Positions 9,701-24,700 of a DNA stretch of 64,000 nucleotides are shown one piece after another. The notes beneath the pieces are model-generated. The model had not been told where the DNA came from. It searched no databases and saw only the letters and a list, made by a program, of their open reading frames with translations. Within the stretch, counting starts at the first letter, position 1, and the number at the start of each line of letters is the position of its first letter. Location: NCBI GenBank assembly GCA_022711435.1, contig JAKLFB010000006.1:1-64000 (forward strand), given 5' to 3'. Source of the DNA: Verrucomicrobiota bacterium. GTDB taxonomy: Bacteria; Verrucomicrobiota; Verrucomicrobiia; Limisphaerales; UBA1319. Both the position numbers and the translations under genes were made by a program.

Positions 9701-12700
9701 TCGAAGTCGATCAGCAGGCCCTTCTCGTTCTCGATGATCTTCGGCTGGGCCGAAGTGATCGAGAAGTTCTTGGCCAGGCCGCGCCCGAAGTTCTCGACCA
9801 TGACCGCCAGCGAGAACGGCTGGGCCGGCTCGAGCTCGTCGGTGAACGGATCGTCGCTGTAAACCGCCCGCTCATGGAAATACTTCAGCCGCAGCTTTGC
9901 GTTCGGATACACCCGGACCGGGCCAGGCTCCAGGCGAGCCGCTGAAGGCACCCCGCCCGAGGTGTAGGTGAACACGCCGCCCACCGAGTAGATCAGCGGC
10001 TCGTCCGGCGCCGCGCTATCGAGGGGCAGGATCACCCAGCGTGCGCGGCCCGTGCTGTTCGCCTCCATCCGCCACGCCACGCGCGGGAAGGTCATCTCGT
10101 TCGTGTCCAGCACCGGATCCGGGCCCACCACCTGGATCGCGCTCAGCTCCGGATCCAGGATCACGAACTTGTCGTTGGCCAGGTTGCCGTCCGGACCGTA
10201 GATCGAGATCGTCACGTTCAGGTTTTCGAGCGGGAACGTGTCCGACTGGTTGAAGATCTCGAGCGTTGCGCCGATGGCTTTGCGCGTCAGCACGGCCTCC
10301 TGCTCGATCTGGAGCTTGACCTGGGCGCAAACGCCGGGATCGCCCGCCGCGGCGTGGACCGTGGGCATGGCGCTCGCCGGCACCGCCGGACGCACCTCGT
10401 ACGTCACACGGCGCCGTGAGGCCGTCCGCGGCGCCTCGGATGCCCGCAAGATGGCCTGGGAGAGATCCTCCGCGGATGCGTTATCGGCCAGATCCACCTC
10501 CGTCGCGCCCGTCAGATCCCGCACCATGTCCGCCGGGGAGGAATAGCCGAACCAACGGGCGACGCGGTGGGCGTCAAGCGGATCGTCAGCCGACGGTTCG
10601 AGCGGGGTTCCGGACGCCATCGCCGCCGACGGATCCTTGGGCCAGCAACCACCCTCGGCCAGCACCTTCGTGTAGGACGGCCCCACGGTGATCGAGTTGG
10701 TGCCTTTCTTGATCGAGCCTGTCAGCTGCGCCTTGAATACCAGGTCCTCGACGCAGCCCTTGGCCGAAACACCCTTCCCGTCGTTGCAGCCCTGGACGGT
10801 GATGTTAACCCCGGTCTCGAGCGCCGCCATGGCAACGCCCTCTCCCTCATACCCCGCATAGGCCTCGGACTTGGCCTTGAAGGTCGCCTTGCCTGTCAGC
10901 TGAGGCGTGAACTTGAGGCCGATCTGGCCCGTCACGCAGAACTTCGGGTTCTTGAGGTTGCACTCGGTCTGCAGGGAGCCCTTGAGGCTGCCATACAAGG
11001 TGATTTCGAGGCCGGCGATGAACTTGGCCTCGAACTCGAGCTCGCCGATCGGGCTGACATTGGCCGATCCGCTGAACCCGGGCTCGAACCCGACCAGGGC
11101 CTTGATCTCGACCGAGATGCCGGCCTCGAGCTGAGCCTGGAGCCCTTTGACGCCCGCCTCGCAGCAGGTGCAGAGCTGGCCGCTGCCCTGGAAGTTGACC
11201 GCAATGCCCTGGAGCTTCAGGTAAGGAGGCAGCGCCGCGCTCACCGCGCTGGCAATTGCCCCCTTGATCTCCACCCCGATGCCCGCGTCCCCCTGGATGC
11301 ACTCTTTCTTGAATGTCTTCGCATCGCAGGCGCAGTTGTTGGTCTTCGCGTAGGAGGGCGGAGCAGACCAGAAGGTCACGCCGGGCCCGCTGCCGGGGCC
11401 GGTGCCGCCGCCGGGGCTGGGATCGCCATACATCGGCGGCGTGTAAATGCCCGTCTGCCCGTAGCAATCGCCGCTGGCATTCAACACCACGATAGGTACC
11501 GGGTAGGTGATGCCCAGCGGACCGCAGATCAATACCCAGTCCAGCCGCGCGCCAATGACGCACGGCGCACCCGCCGCCGCCTCGATCCCGGGCAGCACCG
11601 TCCGGCGCACCTTGACCGGGATGGTGAGCGTGCTCTTGGCCGGCAACGTGCCGATCTCGCGGATCAGCGGCGTGATCGTCCAGAGCGGGTGATCCTCGAA
11701 GTGGAGCTTCACGTCGCGGGCGGCGATCAGGCCGTGGTTGGTCACCTTGAGGTCATATTGGGCCTCGGCCCCCTGGACCTGGGCCAGGTCGATCATGTTG
11801 GGCTCGACGGTCACCACCGGCGTCGGCACCGTCGTCTCGAACACGGTCTCGAGGGTGATCTTGGTCCGGTCTTCGATCTCGATCTCCTCGACGGTCCACG
11901 TATAGGTCACCAGCTGCGTGCGGAGGAAGACGGTCGCCTCGTTGGTCTCGCCCGGCCGCACGTCGATCACGCCCGTGGTCGTGTCATGCTGGCGGGCCAC
12001 CGCCTCGTAGTTGTAGCGCCCTTCCCGAAGCCCGGACGCCACAAACACGCCGTTGCTGTCCGATTGCCCCCCGGCCACCACTGCCCCATTGAACGGATCC
12101 CGAATCGTGATCGTTGCACCCGCCAGGTTGGTCGGATTCTCGCCATAATACGAGCGCTCATCGACGGTGACGATCCGCAGATCGCCGATGGCCGACGAGA
12201 CGTTCTTGAACCGGAACGGCACTGCGACGCCCAGGTTGTTGCCCACGATCGCCAGGTTTCCGTTGTACTCGCCAATCGCCAGGTCCGAAGGCGGCAGCAA
12301 CTGCAGCAGCACGACGTTGGTTTCGCCCGGCGCCAGATCCGGGATCGGATTGGTCGAGACCACGTGCATCCAAGGAATCTCGGGCAGCGTGACTTCCAGC
12401 GGTCCGCTGGCCGCGCCGCCGCTGTTGACCACTTGAAGCTCGAGCAGGGTCTGCTCGCCCCGCACCATCCCCGACACCAGAGAGCTGGGTGTGACCGCCA
12501 GGTTCGGCCGGCGCGGCTCCACCCGGATGCTCATCGGGATCTCGAGCGTCACGCCCTCGCTGCTGGTGAGGCGGAGCTGGAAGAACAGCAGCTGGCCCTG
12601 ATCCGCCAGCGACTGCAGCGTGCAGCTCAGAGCCGCCGCAGATTGCCCGGCCAGCACGTTCGTCATCTGAAGCGACACCTGGAGGTTGATGGCGCCGACC

Positions 12701-15700
12701 GCCTGCGCCTGAATCCCCGTGAGCGGGATGTCGCTCAAGTTTTCGATCTGGATCGCGTCTGCGATCGATCCCAATCCGATCAGATGGCGGCTGACCTGGG
12801 CTGGATTGGCGCGCATGCCCATGAGATCGAACTGGTCCTGGACAGGCGCCTCGGTGACGCCGGGGTGGGCCGCCCCGATGCGGTAGTGGCCGGCCTCCCC
12901 GGGCAGCGGCTGGAACGTCGCGGTGAAGCGCCCGCCGGCATCGGTCAGGGCCGACACGATCCGCCGGGTGTCGCGCACCAGGACATGGATGTTGACCAGC
13001 TCGAAGGCGGCCGGCCCGCCGGCCGCCTTGGTCGCCTGCCCATACATCGGCACCGGGGTGCCTGACATCGCCGCCTGCAGGTCGGTCTGCACCGTGGCCG
13101 TGTAGGACGGGTTGACCTGGATCGAGCTGGCCGAGACTTTCGAGTTGTTATCCTCGACGATCTCGGCGATCGCCTCGCCCGCATCGGCGACCACGACCAG
13201 CCAGTAATTGCCCGGAGAGCGCGGCATGTAAAACGGCAGGGTCTGCTCGAAATAATCTCCGACTGCCAGGTCGCCCGTGAATGAATACTGCCCCAGCAGG
13301 CTGTCATCCGGCCCGTAAACGCTGTCCTTCGAGAGAAACACGCGCTGCAGGATCGTCCCGCTGGCGGGCGTGCGGCCTTGGTTCTCGATCCGATACGCCA
13401 TGTCGATCGCCCCGTCCGTCGTGCCCTGCGCGGGCACAGTCACCCGAGCGATCACCAGGTCCGGCAGGTCGATGTCGGACACCACCAGGGCCGTCTGGCC
13501 GCTCGTGTATCCAGGCGCGGCCGCCGTGAGGATCGCCGTCTGGTTGCCGTCGGCAAAGCCGTCCTGGACGCTTTGCACATTGAATGTCGCCGATGCCTGA
13601 CCCGCCGGGATCGTGACCGTGGCGGGCGCCGTGGCTTCGGTGGTGTCGCTGGATGTCAGTTGCACCGCCAGCGGATCTCCCGTGACCAGGTTGCGGATCA
13701 CCGTCCCCCGCGTCGCGATGAGGATCCCCTCGGAAACCATGCTGCGATCCAGCGTCAGCTTGAGCGTGGGGCCGTCGTCGTCGGCCACCTCGAGGCTGTC
13801 GGGCACGCCCTCGGCCAACCGGCTGGCGCTGGCGGCATCCACCACGAACGCCCGGATCGTCACGTTTCGGTTGCCATCCACCTGGTCGTTGTCGATGGCT
13901 TCGATGTTGAATCGGACCGACGCCTGAGCGGCGGGGATCACCACGCGCGCGGGCACGGCGAGCCAGGCCGCGTGGCTGCTCTCCAGATCGACCACCAGGC
14001 GCTGGCCGCCCACGGGGCTGCGAACCACCGTCCCGACAGCCGCTTGCGGACCGTCTCCCTCGCTCACGCGGGCGGTTTCGATCGCCACGTGGATCTCCGG
14101 GATATCGTTGTCGACCACTGTCACCGCGGCCGCCCCGTCATTGTATCCGGTGGCATAGGCCCGCACATTCACAGCGGCCGGCGCTTCCACCGCGGCATCT
14201 TCTGGGCTCGATAGGTCGAATGTAACGCTCGCGGCGTTGGTGGGGATGACCACGCTGGCCGGCGCCTGCAACTGGCTCGGGTTGGCGCTGGACAAAAACA
14301 CCACCAGCGGCTCGCTCCCCGCCATCCCGCGGCTGACCGATGCCGTCAGGGATTGCCCCTCGACCACGGTCGCGCCAAAAACCTGCACCTGCAGCCCCGG
14401 CAGATCCGTGTCCACAACGGTCACCCGCTTGCTGTCTCCGATATACCCCGGCGCCGTCAAACCCACAGTCACCTCCTGCGAGCCGTCGACCACGCCGTTG
14501 GCCACAACCGTCAAATCGAACGACGCCGATACCTGCCAAGGCGGAATCGCGACGCTCGCCGGAGATGTCAGCCGATCCGGATGGCTGTTGGTGATGCTCA
14601 CCGTCACCGCCTGAGCGAGGTTGCCGCTGCGGATGATCCGGCAGCGGATCGTCTTTTGCGCAGCGTTCTCGGCGATCTCGGTGGCGGACGCCTCGAGGCT
14701 GAGCGAGGCTGGCACCTGGATAACCTCCGTCGCCAGGGCGACATTGTTGGCATCGCTCTGCTCCGCCACCTCGAGACCGGTGTCCAACGCCACCACGACA
14801 TACACGTTGCCGCCCACGCCCGTCAGCGGCAGCACAACCGACTGCGTGCGCACCAACCACTCCCCGGCCGGCAGCGAGTTGGTGATCGTCAACGTGCCCA
14901 CCAGGATGTCGTTGCCCTGCATGGGATCCGGCGAGAGCGAGATGGTTTCTGTCCACGGCGCCATCGCCGCCGCGCTGCCGCGGTTGGTCACCCCCCAGAT
15001 GAAGTCCACCGTCTGCCCCGGCAGGCCGAACCCGGGAATGGTGATGCCGGCGACGGCAAGATCCGGCAGCGGCGGCTGAGAGACGCTCAGCGCGGCGCTG
15101 GCGCGGATGTTGTTGGCCTCGCTCGACTCCGGTTGCCTGCCATCGGCATCGGCGTGAACCACCAGGTAATAGGTCCCGGAGGGCAGCGTAGCGCCCACCG
15201 GCAGCGTCATCGAGACCGACCGCTGGTAGGCGGTATTGGTCGCCAGCGGGCTGCTGGCGCCCGACGGCTCGGTCCCCAGCACGATCGCGTTGTTCAACGT
15301 GCCGTCCGGCGACAGGTACACTCGATCCACCCAGGAAGCGGTGGCAGGAGCCGTGCCCCGATTCCGAACGGTCCATGAAACAAGAATCGATCCGCCAAAG
15401 ACCGGATTGCCGCTGAACGCCACCGAAACGGCTTCGAGATCCGGGGACAGCACGCGGATCGGCTGGGACGAGACCGCGGTGTTGTTGGTCTCTTGATAGC
15501 CCTCGGGCACGGCCCCGCCGGCATCGGCGGCGACCACGAGGTAGCGATCGCCGCTCGCGCCCGGCGGCAGCAGGACCTGTTGCGTGCGCACCAGGAACTG
15601 CCCCACCTCCAGAACGCAATCGCAGCCCAGGACCCCCGACTGCACATCCTCGCCCGCCTGCGCATCGGCGGACAACGCCACTGCATCCTGCCACGGACCC

Positions 15701-18700
15701 GTCGCCACAGCGGTTCCCTGGTTCGTCAGCACCCAGGATATCTCGACGGATTGGCCGGCAATCCCCGACGCCGGCACCCGAACCTCGAGCACCGCCAGGT
15801 CGGGGTACGGCGCCAGAGTGCCCGTCACCGAGCGGCTGGCGCTGTTGTTGGCCTCCGCACTGCCCTCCGCGTTGAACTCGGCAATGGCGCCATGGGCATC
15901 CACCAGCACCGTCACCTGGAGGATTCCCAGGCTGCGCGGGCCATCCGGCAATCGCAGGGTGAACTCGCGCGCGCGGCTCTGGCCCGCCCCCAACACACCC
16001 AGCGCGTTCACGTCATACGGAACCAAGTGCTCGAGCAGCAGCTCGCCCGAGGTCGTGTTGACCACTCGGATCCGATCCATCCACGACTGGGCAGCCGGAT
16101 ACACTCCTTCGTTCCGGTCCGTCCAGCGAACGGCCAGGGAGTCGCCCGACTGCACGGCGCCGGCCGGATCCAGGCTCAGCTCGAGCACCCGCAGATCCAG
16201 CGACGCCAGCAGGTTCGTCACGAACAGATTGTTCAGTTCGGCGGCCTCCCGCCCCAGCTCGTTGAACTCGAACACCTGGCCCCGCGCATCCGCGGCGAGC
16301 GTGATGCGGTATCGACCCGCCGCAGGAATGATCAAGTCCGCAGCCCCGCCAGCCGTGCCGCCCACCGGCAAGGGACCGGCCACCTGCCATTCGCAGTTGG
16401 TCAGAACCCCACCGGTATCGGCATTTCGAACCTCGATCTGTTCCGCCCAGCCGGTGAGAACAGGCGCCGCGCCGCGATTGGCCGTGGCCCATGTCATCCG
16501 GTAGACCTGGTCGGCCGGGCCAGCCAAGACCGCATTTTCGATCCGCAGATCGGGATAGTCCGCCAGCCGGACCTCGAATGTGCTATCCGACACCAGGACG
16601 TTGTCGGCCTCGAACAGGAACTCGGCCACCGCATTGCCCAGATCGGTCTGAACGATCAGGCGGAGCGGGCCGCTGACGCCGTCCGGCAGCGCGGCCGTAT
16701 GGGAGACATCATAGGACGCGTTCGGTCCAAGCTGGCCCTGGCGGGGCAGGATCGCCAGCACATGGTCGTCGGCATCGCCCAGGACCGTGTTCGCGGACAA
16801 GACCACCCGGTCGGTCCATGCCGAGGCAGGGGTGGTCTCGGACCCGACGTTCTTGACGGTGAACGTGAAGCTGGCGGGCTGGCCGCTGTAGAGTCCGCCC
16901 GGCGGCAGGCTGATGGCCGTCACTTGCAGGTTCGGGAATGTGACGCTGCCCGTCGGCAGCACCTGGACCTCGAGCAGATACTGATCCAGCAGATCGCCTG
17001 CGTTCTCGGAACCCCGCACCACCACCGCGTAATCGCCATCCTGCACGATCCGCACCTCGGCGACTCCATCTCCGGATCGGCCGGTGCCAACCTCAACCTG
17101 GTAGTTGCCGGCCGCATCGTAAACGCTGACCACGGGCGTCAGCCCGCTCAAGGCGGGCAGCCGCGCGTTGACGAAAAGCGTCGAGCCGTTGGTGAGGCGG
17201 CCCAGGCTGTAGTAGTCGAGGTCGTTGTTGAACCGGATGTAGCCCGCCGCCTGCGCATGCCGGGTCTGACCCACCGATACGAACTCCATCGCGTTGGCCT
17301 TGGACAACGCGCCGTTGTCCTCCTGCTCCATCACCACCGGCAGATCTGCCAGGATCATCGTCAGGCGGTATTCGCCAAAGTAATCGTAATTGCGGGTGAC
17401 CAGGATGGTGTACACCCCGTTGGTGGGCAGTTCGAGCTTAGCCTGCCCCCACCCGGCGTGATCCGGGTAGTAATCGAGCAACTGGCCGCCATCGGGCTTG
17501 AACAGGCGGTAGCGCAACTGCGTGCCGCCCGGCCGTCCCGGAACATCAATTCCCAATAGCAGCCGCTGCCCCGTCTGGCCTTCAAAACTCCAGTAGTCCG
17601 CATCCGCCGAGTGGGCGAGTTTGCCTCGCCCGCCCGCCAGGATCAGGCCGGTGCCGTCCTGGAGCTGGCTGAGCGGCGTCGCCGTCGCCGCCGTGTCGTT
17701 GTCCCGGTCTTCCAGTGTGTAGCCGGGCACGTCCGACACGGTGAAGTCGCGGACAAACGCCGCGGCCAGCCCGTTGCCCGCCCGATCCTGGAGGCCGCGG
17801 ATGGTAAGCCGGTAGCTCCCCGGCTGCAGCGGGCCGTCTGCGACCACACAGGACGTGCTCAGCCCCGTGCTGTAGCCGGTGTTGTCCACCGTGTACACCG
17901 CGTCATCCGCCGTTCCAAACATCCCGTCCGGACCGGCTTCGACCAGTTCGTAGCTGGCGCGGTTGGTGACCGTCGTCACCAGCATGTCCTCGGAGAACTC
18001 GATCGTGAACCGGTCGGTGATGTCCGCAGTCTCGGCGCCCGAGGCAGGCAGGTTGACTCCTGTAACCGCCGGGGGCACCAGGTCGCTCAGGTCCACCCGC
18101 AGCTTGTATTGTCGATAGAGCCCGTCTCTCAGCGCATCCGCAGAGAGCTCGAAATGCGGCAGAGCGGGCAGATCCGTGAACACCCAGCTCGCGCCACTCC
18201 GCAGATTTCCGTGCCGCTGCAAAGCGGTCCGATCCAGGGCAGTGCTTCCGTAGCCGTCGTTCAATGGCCAATACCCGACCAGGCCGGGCTCGTTCCCGGC
18301 CAAAACCCGAGCCGCGTTCGCCTGGATGTCCTCGATCGTCAAGGCCCGGTCCCAGATCCGGACCTCCTGGATCAATCCGGGGAAATTGTCGCCGCCGCAG
18401 CACACCTCGCCGCCGATCTCGACGCCACCCGAAGTGGCCTGGTAATCAGGCTCGACCAGGCCCGATTGCGCCAGCTCTCCATTGACGTAAATCCGTGCTG
18501 TCACGCCATCGCATGTGGCCGCGACGTGATACCATGTGCCCGGCACGGGCGCGATGCCAGAAGAATAGACGATCGAACACCCGCCCGGCGGTTTGGTGTT
18601 AACCCCGAATTGGCCGTTATACAGGACAATGCCCCAATCGGCGCACGCGCTTGCGCTGCCGGCAATCGTCCGGCGCACTGTGTCTCCGGCGGTCGACGGC

Positions 18701-21700
18701 CGAACCCAAGCTTCGACAGTCCACCGGTTGCCGGGCGTCCAGTTCCCCATGTAAATGTGGTCATCCCCACCGTCAAAGTAGACCGCTCCAGGAGCCGCTG
18801 GCAGCACGCGCACATAGTAGGCATCATCGCCGCCCGAAGGCAGGGTGTAGACAAGACTGTTGCTGCCGGGCGGCGAGTTGGTGATCCACTGGCCGCTGGC
18901 CTTGTAGAGCCCCAGCACAGGCACCAGCCCGCTCTGGGCTGACAGCGCCAATCGCAAGTCCACTGTCGTGCCCGCCGTCAGATTCCCGAGCTGATAATAG
19001 TCTGCCCCATCGCCCGCGCTCAGATAGCCGATCGCCCACCCGGCACGATGGCCGTCTTCGGCCGCCAGCGAGACGGGTGTAGCCCGATCCGGCCGCGGCT
19101 CATCGTTGTTCTCGCTCTCGACAATGACCGGCAATCCCTGCGACACCGAGGGCGCCAGGGTCACCCGCACTCGATATTCGCCCTGGTAATCGTAATTGTG
19201 CCGGACATAGAACGCGTACCGGCCTGTCACCGGCAGCCGGACCGGAGCCGATTGCCCCCAGCCGGCATAGTCCGAATAGAAATACGTCAGCCGCTCGCCG
19301 TTCGGCTGCAAGATATCGATGAACAATTGGGAGGCGCCCGGATTTCCCACCGTGTCGATCGCCACGGTCAGCCATTGGCCCGCCTCGCCATAAAACGACC
19401 AGAAATCGTAGTCGCTGGTGTTCTCCATGTTGCCCCGTCCCGCCGCGTTGCGCAGGCCAGTGCCGGCCGGATCCGCCGGAATGATTTCAACTCGATTGCC
19501 GAGGAGCACGGAGATCGACTCGTAATCGTAGTTGGCCTTGGCCGCATCGAGCCGGCCATCGCGATTGAAGTCGGCCACCTCGATCCCCACGCTGCGGGAT
19601 GCGACGCCGTAATGCAGGACGTTGCCGAATGTGCCGCCCCCCTGGTTCATCAGGAGGGTGAGCCGGTTGTTCCCGAAATTGGCCACCGCCAGATCCGGGC
19701 GACCATCGGCGTTGAAGTCCGCCGCCGCAATCTCATACGGCCGCGCCAGATCCGCCGCCAGATCGCTCCGCGGGCCGAATGTGCCGTCACCGTTGCCCGG
19801 ATAGAGGCCGATGGTGTTGGCGTTGTGTTGGCTCACCGCCAGATCCAACCGGCCGTTCCCGTCGTAATCCAGCACAGCCACCGAGATCGGCTGGCTGCTT
19901 GCCTCGATCAGAACGGGCGCGGCGAACGTGCCATCTCCGGCTCCTCGCAAGAATGCGATGGTGTTGGCCTGATAATCCGGCACCACCAGGTCGGAATGCG
20001 TGTCGCCGTTCAAATCCGCCACCGTGACGGAGTGAGGCCCGTCCCCGGCGTCGTATTTGACGGCAGGCGCAAATGTCCCGTCGCCCTGCCCCAGAAAAAC
20101 GCACACCTTGTCTGCATTGATGGCGGCGGCCACCGCATCCCATCGGCCGTCGTGGTTCAGATCCGCCAGCTTGACCACGTAGGTGGTCTGATCCGCCGGA
20201 TAATTGGTCAGCGCGACAAAGGTGCCGTCGCCCTGGCCGAGATGCACCGAGATGGTCCTGGACTCGTAATTGGCCACCACCAGGTCGAGCCGGCTGTCGC
20301 CGTTCAGATCCGCCGCCGCCGCGTCCGTCGGCCCGTCGCCGGCTCCGAATTTAACCGCCGGCCCAAACGTGCCGTCTCCCCGGCCCGGCAGCACGCTGAC
20401 CTGGTCATCCGAATAGACCGGCACCGCCAGATCCATCGACCCATCCTGGTTGAAATCCCCGGATGCAAGGAAATGCGGGGTTCGCCCCATGGCAAAATCG
20501 CCCACGTACACCAGCGTTCCGTCCGGAGCAGCCAAAGGCGCACCGCTCAGCGATGTGGCCGCGCTCATGCCGTTGTTGCTTCGGCTCTCCATCAGATACC
20601 CGGGAACTTCGATCACCTGGAAGCGGCGCAAGTAGTTGGCGACGAGCGGGCTTCCGCCCCGGTCAATCAGCGTGGCCCGAATCATGAGCCGGTATGTCCC
20701 GGGCTGGAGCGGGCCGTCCGGTATGCGATACGACGCGCTCAGTCCGCTTGTGTATCCCTGGTTCACGACCCGATAGAGCCAGTCGTCACCCGTGTCGAAG
20801 GCCTGGTCGGCGCCCGCCTCGCGCAGCTCGTAGTTGGCTTCATTGGTTACGGTCGAAGCGTTCATGTCTTCGGAGAACTGAACGCTGAACCGGTCGATGA
20901 TGCTCGAGCTGTCAGCCCCTTCAGCCGGCAAACTCACGCTGGTGACATACGGGGGCTCGGTGTCGGCCAGGTCGATTCCGAGCAGGTACTGCGATCCCAG
21001 GCCGGCCGTGCCGGTCCCGGCCTGCACCCGGACGTAATACGTGCCATCTGCGCCCAGCGGTATGCTGTAAATCAAGCTGGTTTCCCCAGCAGCCAGGTTC
21101 GTCACCGCCTCGGATCCGCGGTACAGGCTTAACATCGGTGTCAGGCCGCTCGATGCCGGCCGTGTCAATCCGATCTGGATTGCCGTCTTGGCGGTCAGGT
21201 TGCCCAGCAGGTAGTAATCGCCATTGCCATCCCCGGCGCTGATGTACCCCCACATTGTGGCCAACTGATGCGCATTAGTCAGGGTCAGCTGCGGTTGGTT
21301 GGCCTCGTTGATATTGTTATTGTTTTCGCGCTCGGGCTGGATGCTCGAAGGCAGGAGGGTCGCCCGCAGCCGGTATTCGCCCTGGTAATCGTAATTGTAG
21401 CGGACATAGAGGGTGTAACGGCCGCTGATGGGTAGTTGCACGGGCGTGCTCTGCCCCCAGCCCGCATAGTCCGGATAGAAATAGGTCAGCCGCTCCCCAT
21501 TCGGCTGAAGAATGTCGTAGAATAATTGGGTTGCTCCCGGATTGCCCGGCACCTCGGACGCCACGCTCAGCCAGTCGCCCGCATTTCCGCTGAAGCTCCA
21601 GAAATCATAGTCATCCCGGCTGGCGGCGTTGCCCCGGCCAAAACCCGATCGGACCCCGCTTCCCGCAGGATCCTCGAGCAGCGGTTCGGCCCTGTCCCCC

Positions 21701-24700
21701 AGGAGAACGGACACCGAATCGCTTCCGTAGTTGACCACGGCCACATCGGTGATCCCGTCCTCGTTCCAATCGCCGAGGGCCGCGCAGATCGGATTGTTTC
21801 CGACTCCATACAGCATCGTTGGCTCCCAACTGTTCGAGCCGCGGTTCAGCCGCACGCTCAGCCGGTCGCTGTTGAAACACGGCACGATCAGGTCCGGACG
21901 CTGGTCGCCATTCAGGTCGGCCAGCTCCACGAAGTAAGGGTTGTTCCGGTCCGTGGCCAGGGTCTGCGCAGCGCCGAACGCGTCATTCCCCAGAGCGGGA
22001 AGGATGCTCACGGTGTGCGCGTTGTAGTTGGCGGTCACCACATCGGGCCAGGTGTCGCCATCGACATCTCCAACCGCCACCCCCAGCGAGCCGTCCCCCG
22101 CGGGATAGGCGGCCGCGGACTGGAATGTCCCGTCCCCGTTGCCGAGCAACACGCTTGCGCTGTCCCCCAGATGATTGCCGGTCACCAGGTCGAGAAGGCC
22201 GTCCTTGTTGAGATCGGCCGCCCGCACGTCATAGGGCCCGTCGCCCACCGCGTAGGACGCCGCCGGGCTGAACGTTCCATCCCCCAATCCCAACAGCACG
22301 CTCACCGAGTCGCTATCGATGTTCGCCACCACGATGTCCAGCCGGTTGTCCCGATTGAAGTCCGCCGCGCGCACCCCGAACGGATGGCCGCCCACGGCAT
22401 AGTCCGTCGCGGTCTGATAGGTGCCGTCACCGATTCCGACCAGAATGATGATCCGGCCGGCTTGATGGTTGACCGCCGCCAGGTCGGCTCGATTGTCTCC
22501 GTTGAAATCGCCCGCCGCCATGTGGATCGCGCCCGCAACCGGATGATTGGTGCGCAAAACGAAACCGCCCGCTCCGTCTCCCAGCAGCACGCTGAGGGTG
22601 CCGCTCGTGTTGTTCGGGATGACCAGGTCAAGATGGCTGTCCCCGTTCAGCTCCGCCGCGATGACGGAATGCGGACGGCTGCCCACCGCCAAGGTCGCCA
22701 CGTTGATCATCGTGCCTGCCGCCTGCCCCGCGGCGGGCTCTCCCAATGAGGTGGCCGTCCGCAAGCCCCCGTTGTCCCGATTCTCCACGATGTATCCCTC
22801 GATCCCCGCGACGGAGAACGATCGGACGTATGCGGTCGTAAGGGCGTTTCCAGCCCGGTCGCGCAGCTCGGTCCGAATGGTGAAGCGGTATGCGCCCGGC
22901 TGCAGCGGGCCGTCCGGCAGCCGGTAGTCCCCCGTCAATCCCCGCGCATAGCCCTGCTCGACGACGGCATAGAGCGGATCGTCCGGGGTGCCAAACTGGC
23001 CGTCCGCACCTGCCGATCGCATCTCGTAATGCGACCGGTTGGTCACTGCCGTCACCATCATCTCCTCCGAAAACACGATCTGGAGACGGTCGACCAAAAG
23101 GTTGGTCGACACCCCCTCGGCCGGCAAGGTGACCTCGACCACCTCCGGCGGCCGCGTGTCATACAGATCCAGGTCGAGCAGGTACTGGGACAGCAGGCCC
23201 AACGTGCCGCCATCCGCAGTCACCCGGACGTAGTACAGGCCGTCTGCACCCTCGGGGATGGTGTAGGTGAACGCGGCGGCACCCGCGGCACTGTTGGTGA
23301 CGAGGGCCGATCCCCGGTAGATGCCGATAACGGCCTGCAGACCGCTGGTCGATGGCCGCCGCAGCCCCGTCTGGATCGCCGTCCCGCCCGTCAAATTGCC
23401 CAGCCAGGTGTAGTCGCCCGAGCCGTCGTTCAATCCTACATAGCCCGCCCGTGTCGCCCGCAAATGCCGGCTGTCCTGGGTCCAGTTGATGAGGTTGGCC
23501 TGGTCGGTATTGTTGTTGTCCTCGGTCTCCGGCTGGAGCGCTGGCCGCGCCAGGGTGACCCGCACCCGATACTCGCTTTGGTAATCGTAATGATAGCGCA
23601 CGGAGACCGCGTAACGGCCGCTGACCGGGATCCGCACAGGGCTGCACTGGCCGCGCCCGTTATAGTCCGGATAGAAATAAGTGAGGCGGCTGCCGTTGGG
23701 CTGCCAAATCTCGTAAAGAAGCTGGCTCTCGCCCGGGCTGCCCGGCGTCTCCGACGCCACGGTCAGCCAGTCGCCTTCGTCGGCATGGAAGCTCCAGTGG
23801 TCGTAATCGTCGCGATTGGCCGCGTTGCCGCGGCCGTAACCCGACCGCAGCCCGCTGCTGGCGGGATCCTCGGCCAAGGCCTCGAGCCGCAGCCCCGACA
23901 GCACCGCCACCCGGCTGTCGCGATGGCAGGCAATGGCCAGATCGATCCGGCTGTCCCCGTTGAAATCGCGCGCCACGACGCTTAAGGGGCCGTCAGGCAC
24001 CTCGTAGTTGAGAGCCGACAGCAGGGTGCCGTCACCGCGATTGAGGTGGATGGTCACCCGGTTGTTCCCGTAGTGCGTGGCCACGACATCGAGGCGGTTG
24101 TCCGCATTCACATCCACCAGGATCACCTGATAGGTGTCGCTGCCTCCGGTCGCGTAATCCACCCGGTTGGTGAACCCGCCATCGCCCAAACCGCGCAGGA
24201 CGCTGAGCGTCTGCGAGCCTGCGTTGCCGGACACCAGATCGAGCTTGCCGTCGCCGTCCATGTCGCCCAATGCGACGAAGCGAGGGGTGGCCCCCACCGC
24301 GAACCGGCCGCCGGCCTGGAATGTGCCGTCGCCGCTGCCCCGCAGCACCATGGCATCGTGGCTGCCAGCGTTGCCAACCGCCAGATCGAGCTTGCCATCG
24401 CCGTCCAGGTCCGCCACCGCCACCGAGTTCGGCCCGTCCCCCGCCGCATACGAAGCCGGCCCCGCAAATGTCCCGTCCCCTTGCCCCAGCAGCACGTCCA
24501 CCCGATCGCCCTCCGCACAGGCCACCGCGATGTCCAGCCGGGTGTCCTTGTTGAAGTCGCCCAAGGCCACCTCGTACGGCCGGCTCCCCACCGCATAGTT
24601 TGTCCCCGTCACGAACGCACCGCCGCCCTGTCCAATGAAAATGCTCAAGCGGTTCGCGTAATAGGTGCTGATGGCCAGGTCGAGCTTGCCGTCCCCGTTG

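Noticed and set aside
6961..21132. Long plus-strand frames antisense to the giant gene (up to 994 codons)
   Set aside because: Translations are Arg/Gly/Pro/Asp-rich without domains, and they mirror the repeat period of the minus-strand gene. They are expected where high-GC codon use removes antisense stops.
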